Positions 12,605 to 24,191 of a stretch of DNA of 64,000 bases are shown here, in pieces. Under the pieces are notes generated by a model. It saw nothing but the letters and a program-made list of their open reading frames with translations. It had not been told where the DNA came from and made no database searches. The first letter of the stretch is position 1. Each line of letters opens with the position of its first letter. The stretch is from Aspergillus flavus (taxonomy: Eukaryota > Ascomycota > Eurotiomycetes > Eurotiales > Aspergillaceae): assembly GCF_009017415.1 (NCBI RefSeq), contig NC_092409.1, positions 5,456,001 to 5,520,000 of the forward strand, read 5' to 3'. The translations under genes and the position numbers were made by a program.

Positions 12605-13357
12605 TCAACGAAACCCAAGAGCAGGCTTCGAGTACACTCGCCCACGTAGCTTAAGATCAATCTCACGAAGATCATGACAGACCTTCTGCCGCAGCTGATA
12701 TCGCACGTCGTCGAAAGTCGGCTCCCCGTTCTCATCATCCCAATGAAAGGTAGTACCGTACTTGGCAAGGTTTTTGAGCGCCCAAGCCCGAAATCCAGGG
12801 TCCCGGTGTCCATGTCCATGCGCATCCTGACGTAGACGCTCTTCATTGCTTTCCACTTGTCCACCTGCTTCCATAGAAATCCTGATCACGATCTCCGGTG
12901 TATGTCCATCACCTTGACCTGCCATATCGCTCTCTCTCACCTCTTCCTCCTCATCATCACCCTCATCATCACCCTCATCACTGACATGTCCCTCCTCATC
13001 AATAACCGTTTCCACCTCACTTGCATCCTCATCATCAGTATGACTCCCCTCACTATCCCGCTCCTGCTCACTCCCCTCCTCAGAATCATCCTCACTCAAC
13101 CCCTCATCCTCACTATATTCATCCCCAGCACAACCCCGAAACCCACCCCCACAATTACTCCCCTCCCCAGTCTCATACGCCTCATCCACAACAGGATTGA
13201 CCTTCTTAATCTTAAACCGGTCATCGCCACCAAGCTGGATAACCATGAGACACTCCTCCAAGAACTTGGCCATTTCGGCCCACCACCCCCGGTCCGGGAT
13301 CCCGACGGGCATCAGCGCCCAGACGGTATATAGTGAGGCGTAGTAGACGTAATGCAT
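12605..13357 (-). CDS. Highly acidic hypothetical protein
   Basis: Single-exon frame of 250 aa. I chose the ATG at 13357 (MHYVYYASLY). The open frame extends 89 codons upstream, but that part is low-complexity and reads like a leader. The N-terminal ~60 residues look folded (hydrophobic and aromatic, with a WWAEMAKFLEECLMVIQLGG stretch). Then comes a ~100-residue Asp/Glu/Ser-rich acidic region, then a C-terminal basic-aromatic segment (FRAWALKNLAKYGTTFHWDD...RLRGRVYSK). I do not recognise the family. The upstream 0.5 kb is strongly C/A-rich on the coding strand, a bias shared with the orphan gene at 54099-54755. Coding status is supported by length and domain-like ends, not by homology. Confidence 0.6.
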   Translation of the reverse strand: MHYVYYASLYTVWALMPVGIPDRGWWAEMAKFLEECLMVIQLGGDDRFKIKKVNPVVDEAYETGEGSNCGGGFRGCAGDEYSEDEGLSEDDSEEGSEQERDSEGSHTDDEDASEVETVIDEEGHVSDEGDDEGDDEEEEVRESDMAGQGDGHTPEIVIRISMEAGGQVESNEERLRQDAHGHGHRDPGFRAWALKNLAKYGTTFHWDDENGEPTFDDVRYQLRQKVCHDLREIDLKLRGRVYSKPALGFR

Positions 13358-14415
13358 TTTGGGCCGGGAAGTTCTTGGAAGTTGGAATTGGACTAGACTC
13401 GATGATTGTGCTGAATGGGTTGGGTTATATGCGATAGATTGTATGAATGGCTTTGTGGTGGGTGGTTTCTTTGTTGGTTGTTCGGTTGGTGGGTTGATAA
13501 AGGGTTTGTTTTGGCTTTTTCTTTGTTCATGGGGTTGTGGTTTGAGTTGTATTCCTTGGAGATGAGTCAGATAGTTCGATGTAGAGAAATAGAATGAATC
13601 ATGGGTATGGAAAAATGATATCAAGATAGTAATATAGTTCTTATCACCTTCGATTCCGGGGCACGCATCTCTCAGAGATGTAACTCAACTCCGGGTATTG
13701 ATATATAATTGTGCAAGGCCGTGATTGAGTACCATGGTAAATTGAATTGTGGTGATTGTTCTGTTCTGACTTTTCTTTGTGAGTCTCGGCGTGGGTGTGG
13801 TGAAGGACGGTTTTGTTGTCGCGGTTATGGGGGCCTTTGGGGTTTATTAGTAGAATGGCGTTTTTGGCTTTGGGGGGTGGTTTGTGAAGGAGACTCACGG
13901 TAGATTATTATTATTCTTCTTTTTTATATATTGTGTTTTTGGGAATGGGGATGGGAATTGGAGTTTATTGGGCTATATATTCTGATTTGATATTCTCGGT
14001 TTAAGGTCTGTGGTAAGAGGGATATACTTGGATTAGAAGTGCTAGTAGTGTATCCATTAAACCACTCAAAATACAGTATGAATATAGATATAGTCGAATT
14101 ATGATTGAAAACACCACAATACAAACCCAGCCCGAGTATAAAACCAACCCTATGATGGCCCAACAAAAGCAACCACAGCAACTGCCGGTATATGATAGAC
14201 TGTTCAAATAACTAACTACGGCTCTAATCCACTAAAAGAAATTCGGCATACAATGACCTTCCAGTCTAGTCTTATGTTGTCCAATTCCTCAAATAAAACA
14301 AGCCTGGCCCTTCTCTTCCGTCAGTTACGGCTTGTAAGCAAATAAGTAGAAGCATTACTATCACTTTCACTCGAGCAACTAACTATCTAGAGAACCTGAT
14401 AAAAAAGAATAACAT
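13358..14415. other. Non-coding stretch between acidic orphan and tRNA-like element
   Basis: 13360-13900 is G/T-rich on the plus strand and is the presumed promoter and 5' leader of the acidic orphan. 13924-14400 is AT-rich. Short frames here overlap on both strands and show no domain. No gene is supported. Confidence 0.4.
14401..14406 (-). terminator. Pol III T6 terminator of tRNA-like gene
   Basis: Six A residues on the plus strand, read as T6 on the minus strand, lie about nine bases downstream of the tRNA-like 3' end, as expected for RNA polymerase III termination. Confidence 0.6.
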
Positions 14416-14488
14416 TGCCACGACAGAACTCGAACCTGCATACTCCCGGTGCGAAACCAGGCCGCGCTACCAATTCCGCCACGCAGCA
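14416..14488 (-). tRNA. tRNA-like gene, apparent anticodon TCG (Arg), possibly a pseudogene
   Basis: Read on the minus strand, this 73-nt element has a 7-bp acceptor stem (TGCTGCG with CGTGGCA, two G-U pairs). Its anticodon stem CCTGG/CCGGG closes a 7-nt loop TTTCGCA, and a T arm has loop TTCGAGT. The B-box-like GGTTCGAG is present, GG is in the D loop, and a T6 terminator follows. Taking T33 as the second loop base, the anticodon is TCG (Arg). Oddities: the base after the anticodon is C, where a purine is almost universal; the D stem pairs over only three bases; and one extra base separates the D stem from the anticodon stem. It is either a divergent tRNA-Arg or a decayed copy. Confidence 0.55.
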
Positions 14489-15393
14489 TTATTAGTTATA
14501 ATCGAAGTATTAACAGTCAAGTGCTTTTTACCTTCCAATTGCCCAGCGTCTTGTTGGCTGCTTCTTTCTATCCCCAGAATTTTGACTGATATGACTTCCT
14601 ATATATGAGGATGGGCTCAAGGTCGAAGTAGGTTAAGGGAAGGTGAATTGTTTGATTGTGGGTATAGATATATGTCGTTGGACTTGGGGGCCATATAGGA
14701 CTATTGTCCTTCGGACTTTAGAGATCTGTTCTGGTTGGCTTGATGTTTTAGTAAGACCAGCTGTTTTGGATATTGTCTTCAATGAGGTATGTGTTGTGCT
14801 AGTGGGGGTGGAAGAGCTCTGGTTGGTAATTAGGGTTGGCATAGGTCCTATCTATCTATATTTATGGCCAAGGAATCCATGTAGAAAGACAGGTTAGTGC
14901 CGTTGGCTCTACAATAGTGCACTACTGAACGCTTCTTGATGATTGCACAAAGAAAGCCAGGGTCTACAGTAGTAGAGGTCCTTGTGCAATGAGTCCATGC
15001 GTAGGTATTTCTCTTATCGTGAATATATCGTGAATATTTAGATCTTTCCTTAAGGTCTTCATGTAGAATGCCTCGAGTTGTAGACTAAGTGATTATTAAG
15101 GACCTGTTTAACCCAACAATATATCATTAGGCATTGCTACCAAATAATCTATGAAGTAACAACCACAGTTTTGACTGTAAGAAAAAAAAAAAACCCGGCT
15201 CAACCGGGTAAAAACCAGAAAACCACCCGCTAATGACATGCAAACAAAGAAGCAGACAAATATACGAAACCCGATAAATCCAACAATAAATCCCAGGTGC
15301 ATGCAAATGAACCTAATATACCAGACCCAAACAACGTATAAAACAGCCGAGTTCAACTCAGCTCAAGTGTACTCTAAAAAGATATATGTGCCA
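14489..15393. other. Intergenic stretch
   Basis: AT-rich sequence between the tRNA-like element and the 3' end of the reductase-like gene. Short frames on both strands (14633-14842 minus, 14643-14897 plus) have no recognisable content. The region next to 15393 is probably the reductase 3' UTR. Confidence 0.45.
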
Positions 15394-17450
15394 TCACCAA
15401 GTTTCCTAGGTTCGTCGTTAGCCACAATTCGTTATTATAGAGTCGGAATCACTTACAGCAATGTACTGGCCAGCTTCCTTCTTGTTGTCCCAGAACAACT
15501 TGGCCTCCTCTTCGTTCAGGTTACCCTTGGCCATAGCCACGTCAACCAGAGCAGCCTCAACACCCTCGCCCATGCCCTTGCCGCTACCGCAGACAAAGAC
15601 GCGTCCGTCCAGTGCGTTGATCACATACCAGACCAGGTCGGCCTGATGACGGACCTCTTCTTGGACGTATCTGCTCTCACCACGACGGCTCTGAACCACA
15701 GTTCGTACCTTTTCCTCATCGACGCCCCACTCGCCGCGGTAGAGTTCGTCCAGGAGGGAATCACGCACACCCTGCAGAACCCACACCTTGTTGGCACAGT
15801 TGGCTGACTGCAAACGGCGCTGGACAAAACCACGGAAGGGAGCAATACCCACACCAGCACCAATTAGGAGCATGGGGCCGTCCGAATGGAACCGCTTAGC
15901 CAATGGGTTAGCCATCAAGCCCCGGAACATGGGGACATGAAGGTTGAGAGTTGAAGGGTCGATGCCCTGACGCTCCGCCTCCATAACTTGCCGTGCCAGC
16001 CGCTCAAGGTACCCAGATCCTACACCGGTTCGCAACCCGCCCTTCCAGTCTTTGGATTCTGCCACACTAACGGCAACTTCAACGAGACGGCGGGATTGGC
16101 CACCCTTTTGGGCGGACGAGAGGAGGGGGTCTTGAGACAGAGAGTAGAAACGGGGCATTAAAGTGTTGAGAACGGAAAGAAGATGGTCCAAAGGCGGCTG
16201 GGAAGAGGGGAATGCGTGTAGAAGTTGAGATACTGAGACATGAGAGGCGGTACGGAGATCACAGAAGGCGCCTTGGCCCTGAGCTGAAGCGAGGAACATG
16301 AGAATCTTCTTCTCGTTAGGCTCGCTTGCGTATTCACCCAGAAGACGGAACAGTTCCTTCGACGGTGAGTAACTCTGAATATCTGAGCACCAGTTCAGGA
16401 GCTCCCTGCGTGTGGTGATCAATTCACGGGCTTGCTCGTCACCCCAGATAGTGGGCCACCGGCCCGTGCTTGTGCGCACTATGATCTTCTTATCACGGAT
16501 CGATTTGGGAACTCCAAGGCAGTTGAAGATATCGTCGACTTCCTCCTCTTTATTCATGGGACACACGCCGATTGCGCCACCAACAACGAAGTCCACGTTG
16601 CCACTTTCCGCGGGATAGTCGGTCACGTCGATATCGAAATGGTAGGTCCGTTTCTCAGCACCCGACTTGGTGAGTTCTCGCGCGTGGTGCAGAGGAGCAC
16701 GATATACATTGTACGGTGGGTGAGGCTGGACGAAGGGAGGGGGGTGATCCTTCGGTCCAAGTTGCATCTCCACAGCCGATGCAGGGATAGCTGCAAAAGA
16801 CACCGTCTTTGCTGGAAGGTCAACAATATCGGTGAGTTCACTATCCATGGTAAGGAGATCGACGTTCAACTCGAGAGCGTCATAGGCCTTATTCTGAGGT
16901 GGAGTCACAACGACGCCGGAGACAGGGCCGTCACCTCTGATCAGGGGCTGGCTACGGCAGCATCCACCGCCACAGCACAACGGCTGGATCTTCTGCGTGC
17001 CTGGAGCGCCGACGTTCTGCAGAACTCGTTGCATATCGGCGGAGTTCTGGGAAATAAGCACAGTCGAGGCTCGGCGTCGATGGCCAGTACCGTTATCCTC
17101 TGACTTCTGGGCTACATCTTCAGCGTCCGACTGAGGCTCAGTAGGGACAGTCGACGGAGTGCCCGAGCTAGGAGTGCTATCGGTTTCAGCGGACGAGACA
17201 TTGAAGCTCATATCCGTCACCGACAATGACCTCACACCGCGAGGTTCTTCTGGCACCGGGTTATCCGGGTGCGAGGTGGACGACACCGGAATGGCATGAT
17301 GGTCACCATTGGGAGTATAAGAGGTTTTTGACACCGCCGTGGACCTCGGCGGTGGTGAAGGAACGGCATGCACTGTCAAGGAATCAAGGTCAGCTACCTA
17401 GTCCAGAACGCCAATTGGCTATAACAGCCAGAAGAGGGCCACATACCCAT
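15394..17450 (-). CDS. FAD/NADPH-binding oxidoreductase, diflavin-reductase-like
   Basis: Predicted flavoprotein of 643 aa in three exons. Exon 1 is only ATG G (17450-17447); then come 17372-15457 and 15405-15394. The introns are GTATGT...GCTGAC...ACAG and GTAAGT...GCTAAC...CCTAG. The last exon adds ETW-stop, giving the C-terminal aromatic residue typical of cytochrome P450 reductase/sulfite reductase flavoproteins. Motifs: RFYSLSQ (about 409-415, FAD), GAGVGIAPFRGF (about 506-517, nucleotide binding) and FVCGSGKGMGEGV (about 594-606). The N-terminal ~200 residues are low-complexity and hold a cysteine cluster CCGGGCC (about 134-140). I see no flavodoxin (FMN) domain, so electrons probably pass to an external partner or to the Cys cluster. 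The substrate is unknown. Confidence 0.85.
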
Positions 17451-18719
17451 TGTGTCGGTACGTAATTGATACAAGAACGGGGCGATCACTCGAAAGAAAG
17501 GTACTGGCCAGATTAATCGAGAGCTAGGGACCAGAGACGTGGTGATTGCTTTTCCGGGGACGGGTATGAATTTATAAAAGGATTGTGCAGAAGAAAGAGG
17601 GACGACCAAGCCAAGCGATTGAGGAATGGTCTTAATTAGCAAAGTGGAAACGACAATGGCCGTTTGACACCGGTAGGAGCAGGAGAGCAAATCGGAAGGG
17701 TGGACGGGAGGAAGTGGGATGAGGTGGGAATTTGTTGACTCCTCTTAGGCCTGGGGCACAAATCGGCACCGGGATGATGGTTCCGTCGTTGGCGCTATGT
17801 CAGCTGAGAGGGTCGATCATTCAGGAAGTTCTTGTCTTTTTTTTTCTTCTTTTTTTTTATTCTGAGTAAAGAGGAACTCAATCAATGCGTAATGTGGACT
17901 CAAAATGGGGGAAGGAGAAAGAAATAATGTTGGGGAGGCGCTATCACCGACTTGCAGGACACGCAAATCAGATAAGGAGTGAAATAAGAATGATGTGAAG
18001 GGGAAACAGCCGGAAAAGAGAAAAAATGGGCACACAATCTCGCCACATTGATTTTCATTCGCGGTGAGTAAACGTCATTACACTTATCGTACGCGGTGGT
18101 AACTTTTCCTTTATCCACTTTTCGCCTTCCGGGCGACTGACCCGGCACTTCTCCGTCCTGCTTCCATTCGACTGTACTGGGCTCTCATGGCTTAATGGCA
18201 ATCGATTATACCTGTCAGTCCCGCTGCTTACTATCTCTGTGGGATCATAGGAGGAGAACGATACAGTCGTCAAGGCCCTAGATGTCTGGGGAGTTGACAA
18301 GTGTTCAGCCAGATCTGCAGCTAAGCGGAACATTTTACTCTAGCGGGGAAATAGACACGCAGTCAGATGATCGGGAAAGAGCGGTATATCCAGCCGTGTT
18401 GGAAACTACAGTCAATCTCGATTGGTCTGAATCGATTGGATTTGGGTCTTTCTTTTCTCTATCTTTGTTCTCTTATCGCTGTCGATGTGCCATGAGCAAG
18501 TTGGAAGTTCCTTTGTGACCATACGACCGAAGGTACCGGTCTGTAACGGAAGTGTGGCCGAATAGATTACCGATCTAATCTGATCCGGTTGCAACCCATC
18601 CCTGTTCGGCGCCCTCGGTTAAGCCGTTGTTCAAATGCCCTCCACCCGAGGCTGGATGCGTGACACTCATGAATGTCAAAGGGGGTTTCATGCCTCTTCT
18701 GATCATAATCTCATGCTTA

Positions 18720-19073
18720 TTATTGTTTGCTAATGAAATCACGGGTGTCATATTCCTCAGTCACAAACATTCCCCCATTCTTGGCCTCAGCCCGTGGATG
18801 CACGTGATCCACACAAAACAATGGTTCCGGATCAGATAACTTAGTGGATGGCGCCGTTCTTCTCCGAATCACCCCACGCCGGAAGCAGTCGAAGCACCCC
18901 CCTGAGTTCTCAGGAGAATGTGCCCTGAGTTGTGAATCTCCTCGGGGGGTATCCCCTGTGCCCGTGCTCAATCCTCTTTCTATGATTTGGAGTCCAGACT
19001 CCAGAGCCAGACTGCTCATCTCTGTATTCGCAATCACGTATTTCTCGAGATTGCCATGCCCCGTATCAATCAA
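18720..19073 (-). pseudogene. Coding-like fragment of unknown family
   Basis: A 117-codon minus-strand frame with balanced composition and a small Cys-containing segment (GGCFDCFRRG near its middle). I recognise no family and find no convincing start, splice partners or promoter. It overlaps an equally long plus-strand frame, so it may be chance. It is listed because it is the most protein-like frame in the left half of the island. Confidence 0.2.
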
Positions 19074-21012
19074 AGTGGGGCGCTCGCCGATGTCGGCGAC
19101 TGGATCATATCAATCAGATAGCGACTTAGTTTGGCCATGGAGCTATTTTCTAGATTTCCGGGGTTGCTGGTCGTTTCCGCTTATGGTATCGAGTACACAA
19201 TAGACACACACTTTTCCTGCAGGGACTCACACTACAGGGCACGCATCGGCGCGTGGCTACCAATCAGACTCCCTCAATGACCAAACCATTCCTTGGGTGC
19301 ACCCGTTCATGCCCAACAAAATGGCGCCTCTGATCCCCCTCCACTTTCTTCTTCAGATTTCTGGAAGGTCAACAGATCTTTAAACGATGTATCTTTCATC
19401 AGCGGTGGGTCGAATTACGTTCATCCTCAGGTGCGCCTCACTGCGCCAGTCTTATAAATAGCTTTGGGGCCTGCCCCTTGTGGATAATGGGCCGCCTGCA
19501 TGCAATTGTTGCGTTCAGTCGCATATCGAGATCCCTCAAGGAAATTTATACTGTGTGCGCGAAACTGTACCATGATATCGCAAGCTACGGTGTTCTTCGA
19601 TGCTAGCACACGACACGGGTATCAACAGGGTAAGGAGGACGGCGCTGTTACGAATTATCCTGAAGCGCCCGGGTTATCCCTGCTGCGGCTTATCTGATCC
19701 TACTAGTCTGACCGGCCGTCTGGGACAAGACAGGCTAAGCAAGGGATGGATCGTTCGGCCCACAAAGAGCTCTCCACCATCAAATTTCTTCCAAAACTGG
19801 TGAAACACCTCAACCCATTCGCTGTCCACTCGACCCGTTTGAAAAATTTCTCCAGCCCCTTCCTCCGTCATGATCGAGCGAGATGACGGGACGTAAACAA
19901 GGTATTAACCAGTTATATTATGCCCTGTACGGAGAGATTTGCGTATAGTGATCTCCAAAGGACGACAACTTCTCAAGCTGGCTTAGACACTGCTTTACAA
20001 TTTTCCTCAACAAATTCTGCCCATTTCCTTTAGAACAAAATGCAAAGGATCGACGGTGCTACAAAGCAAGCAAAAGTCGGGATATCCCTCAGCTGACGCC
20101 ACCATGCACAATAATTCCTGCATACCAGCCTCTGACACCTGACGGGTATCTTCCCTTCCTTCCCGTCATACTGGCGATTCCCAGATAGAGCCCCTTGCGA
20201 GACAAACAGCGTCAAAGACTTCGCACCACTGCCCACTCCCTCACTCATGGAGTACGCGTAAGATGGAAGTCTGATCTCTTCTCCTGCCCTAGCGGCCAGA
20301 AGTTGAGCTGAGTCTTCGATTCCACATCGGTCACCACCGGCTTGCAGCGGCTTCTTCCCCAGTCTTGATTAATACATACGGAGTATTAACAGAATCCGAT
20401 CGTCAACTAGCATCCAGGCTAATGTTCTGTCGAACAGCCTATGACAGTTCTAGAACTCGCCCCAACTCCGATTTAAACTAGTGCTCTTAGTGTTCTTTAG
20501 CGAAGCTACAAGTGCTCCACGTAATTTGCTTTTTTAATAAGGTGTCCTTGGTCTGACGAGGCTCGGGTTCCGGACCCGCGCAGACGACTTGCCGCTGTTG
20601 GTTATTTTGCTTTAACAGAAGGGGGCTACAAAAGTACTGTACCTTAGCCAGAAGGATCGTAAATATCGGTAGAGATATACTCCGTTTCCAAGGGAGGCTA
20701 TTCATCCTTGGCGGTATTTCCAATATGACCAAACTGTGTGCGATCTTGGCTGTTGCCAACTTGCTACAACCCTGCCGCTGGCCTGTACGGAGGGCCATCC
20801 ACAAATTTTGGGTATCACTCTTAGTATCAGTCCTTATTGCTGCCCAGTGACTCATGACGTCTAAATCGGCAACCGGTATCCGACGTCCAGCCGTGACTCT
20901 CGGTCGTTGCCGAGCCTCTCTCATAACCCCCGAGTGTGTGGGGGTGTGCTCAGGCCTCAGTCATCGAGATTCACTCCGCGCGGGGTACAGCGTACAGCGT
21001 ACAACGACACCC

Positions 21013-21375
21013 TTAGGTATTAATGTGAGCTTCTGGTCTACTCTCCTCAATCGGGTAATTCGCCGAAGTTTTGCCTAGACTTGACGTAAATGTTTCCCAA
21101 TCATGGGCTTCTACTACTGTAGGATCTCTCTTTCCCTGCCTAATTAGATTATACATGACATCTTGTCCCGAAAGCATAACTCTACTGGGTTTGCATTTCC
21201 GATGTAGGTTATTATAGTTTGGTAAGCTCGGATGTCTCCCGATGAGCCATCCGATGGACTCTGTACTTGCTTTACCAGCCCTAAGTCTCTTCACTCCAAC
21301 TACTTCATCGTACACGACGGTCTCCACTTGTACCGCTCCTCCACCTAACTTGAGCAGGTGACTTTCACCCCGCAT
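21013..21375 (-). pseudogene. Coding-like fragment of unknown family
   Basis: A 120-codon minus-strand frame starting at an ATG (MRGESHLLKLGGG...). The composition is protein-like and no known motif is visible. It stands alone in AT-rich, gene-free DNA, and no exons could be attached on either side. It may be a remnant or an unrecognised small gene. Confidence 0.25.
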
Positions 21376-22595
21376 CCACTTGAAAGAAAAGTGGAGTATG
21401 ATAACTTGTTGTGGAGTAGAAGATTAGATTACTGAAGGTATGATGTGCTGGAGTACAAATCGGGAAGTATTTTCCAAGGATATGGTATGGGCAAGGTGGG
21501 TTCGGCTATTGTGGGAATTGGATCTAATCAGTGATTTTATCTGCTCCCCCGCGGTTGACTATTCTATACCTGTGTATTTCAGAGCGTATATTGCTTGATA
21601 TTTCGTACACAGTGGACTGGCTGTATTGTAGCAAAGGTATCCCTGGTAAACTTCTATATCACTAATGCCATGGTGTCAAATTCAAATTAGATGGTTAGAG
21701 GGGCTCTGTTGTTCTGCATTTTAACACGACACAGGTCAGAAATTAGAGTCAATCAGTTCATATAGTCCTCTAGCAAATCAGTATGTGTCATTCTAGCATA
21801 TAGAGCCTCCGTGGTTGTAACAGCGTCCGTGCCGTCGTTGGTGAAGCCACAATCATTGATATAGGCTCTAGAATATTCATGAGTAGGTCCCTCTCGCAGT
21901 TCAGTTCAGGCTAGCCTGATGATCCTGATCCATTTTTCATGGGTTGACCTGTCTCTTCAGGCATATATCTGATTTTCGGTGTCTTTGATCCATGTGTATC
22001 TCATTCACGTTAGTCGAGATCGCAAAGTTAGTTTGATCGTTAACATCCTTTCGGCTAATACTGTCGATTCCCGGTTTCGGGATATCTAGCAAATCTGTTT
22101 AATGGGGATTTTTCGGACAATTCCAGCTCCCAAATCTTTTTGTTTGAACTTCGATGATACGGTGTAGCATGAAGATTATCTCTGCTGAATGAGATGTCCA
22201 GTCAAAGAAGTAACGGAAATACTGAATCAATTAATACATTCCATCTATCAAAACAGTGGGAAAAGATCCTACCTTTGATTCATTACTTAGTTGTAAAAAA
22301 ACATCACGTAAAACTGTCTGTGGCTATTCCCTATACCACCATGTTAGTCTTTTAGTTCTCTGCTGCTTGCTTATTGGCACTATAGCCAGATGTATTAGTG
22401 ACTGTGTAAAGTATTCAAGTTTATATATGGGACATACCTATAGATAAGCATTTGCTGATAACTGCTGCCATCTTGCTTTTCGATTCTAGAATGACCAAAT
22501 TCGTTGCTAGGTCTGAAGGTTCTCGATGTTCTGGATCGTCATCCTGTACTCGTCAGACCATCATGATATACAGAAAATGAGCCTCTCATAAGCGA

Positions 22596-24062
22596 CTACA
22601 GAGGCATCGAAGACCAAGGTATCATCGGCTCATCGCTAGCAGTAACACTGTCAAAGTATCTCAACAGGCTTCTTTTCGAATAATGCACGGCAAATCGTAT
22701 CTGATATTCCCGCACTTTCGCGTACATATCAATGGTCTTGATCTTCAACGCATGGTGAAACTCCACTTGATCATCTAATCTGATAGATGTGAGCATATAC
22801 AACAAGAGATCTGTAGGGGTGTCGTCAACATCGTCAGGCAGAGCACGAGGGCATGGGACAATTAGATCATTGACCAGCAAGTGCTTCAAAAGAACTAAGA
22901 TTTCTGGATGCACCTCCGTTTTTGCGTTCGTCGATTGCTGACACTCTGTCCAAGTTGATGGTAGAGGATCTTATAAGAAGCGATAGAGTTGGGAGTCTTT
23001 GGGAGCATTAGTAGAACCCCTCTTGATTCTTGTCGCTAGTATTGTGAGCAAGATAGTATTTATTCTTGTTCGAATCAAGGCTTCATTCTGGTCAGCGTTT
23101 CTAAGCACCAAATCGTAGTCCACTAAGGTAGATCCTTCATGAATTAGCTGGATATAAGCTTTTGTCGTAGCCCATGCACTCACATAAATCGAGACAGGGT
23201 GTCTCTGCCAGACCAAGGCTTGTAAAATCGGTTGCCAGAGTTCTTAATTATCATCAAGTATGAACGCAAGCCTTTAGCGGCGCGAGGGCTCCTAGGAACG
23301 AAGCCAAAATCCTGAAGTTGATCTTCTGATCTTCTTAAGCAGAAGTTCAAACCAAATTTCGATCTTTGGTGGTATTTGAGGTTCAATTCCATGAAGCGAT
23401 GGCACATGAGGCCGATTTGAAATATCCAACAACGGCCACGTTAGATTGCTCTTGTCGCGATGCACTATAACCACCAGTTGACTGAGATGTTCCGGTTTGA
23501 CTGGGAACTAGAACGACCATATCTTTCTAGAATGGCTTGAGTTGATTCACCTTCCAACTTATCTTTTTGCATGTCCATCAGCATTCTCTATTTTGCTGGG
23601 TTGAGTTTCCAGCATTGAGCTAATGTGTGGCCTTATGTTGAAAAAATGCTCGCAAGTTAGTTACTAGACGATGAATGCGCAGTGCTATTGAAGTCTAGTG
23701 TTAGATCTTCATAGTGTGCACTTCGCCTTCGCATTCCTTGCTATCCTTAATCAGGATGGCAACCGGCATTTCCGGCTTGGGTTATAGAGGCGGGCGATCG
23801 AAGCACTAACGCTGGGCACAATTATAGAAGAGTGCCTATCGCTAGCATCGATCGCAAGCCAGGCCATCATACGACCGAGGGTACAAATCTGCCTGAAACT
23901 GAAGATATACAGCGGGCTGTAGCAGTGCATCGAATCATGTCCTAGCTGTGGGCTTTTTCCATGGAGGACATAAGCATCCACATATGTGGCAAGGGTCCAA
24001 TATAACCCTAATTTCAGAGACATGTCGATTAGGAAAGCAGAGTCACCTACTAACATGCTCAA
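22596..24062 (-). pseudogene. Cluster of minus-strand gene remnants, unknown family
   Basis: Consecutive minus-strand frames (24062-23751, 23474-23292, 23407-23180, 23216-22971, 22913-22596) overlap or abut in different phases. Each has protein-like composition, for example LLLYMLTSIRLDDQVEFHHA and ALIRTRINTILLTILATRI. The phase changes are not resolved by good splice sites, so I read this as one or two decayed genes carrying frameshifts and stops in AT-enriched DNA. No function can be assigned. An alternative is a multi-exon gene whose introns I could not define. Confidence 0.35.
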
Positions 24063-24191
24063 CTGCTCTGCAATGTGAATAGGTCCTTGACTGTCAGGTC
24101 GTCGATTGGCACATCTTCCAGTTCTTCTTGAAGATACCTAGGCCCAAATTTCAACATAATTCCGTGAGGTGGCTTCTATTCGATTACGCCG

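Larger units (their letters stand above)
17451..22595. other. Accessory island, left half: no intact gene recognised
   Basis: The first ~400 bases are the presumed promoter of the reductase-like gene. Beyond that I find only fragmentary frames (some listed separately) without family motifs. Base composition becomes visibly AT-richer after about 21.4 kb. One TACGGAGTA motif lies at 20377-20385. Short minus-strand frames opening with clean ATGs (20248-20030 and 19871-19674) might be exons of a decayed or unrecognised gene. Confidence 0.4.

Noticed and set aside
12857..13333. 158-codon plus-strand frame opposite the acidic protein
   Set aside because: Thr/Leu/Ile-rich antisense reading of the acidic repeat codons; a shadow of the minus-strand gene.
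15238..15807. 189-codon plus-strand frame
   Set aside because: Antisense to the 3' end of the reductase-like gene; no motif.
16432..17103. 223-codon plus-strand frame
   Set aside because: Antisense to the reductase-like gene, whose motifs and splicing are clear.
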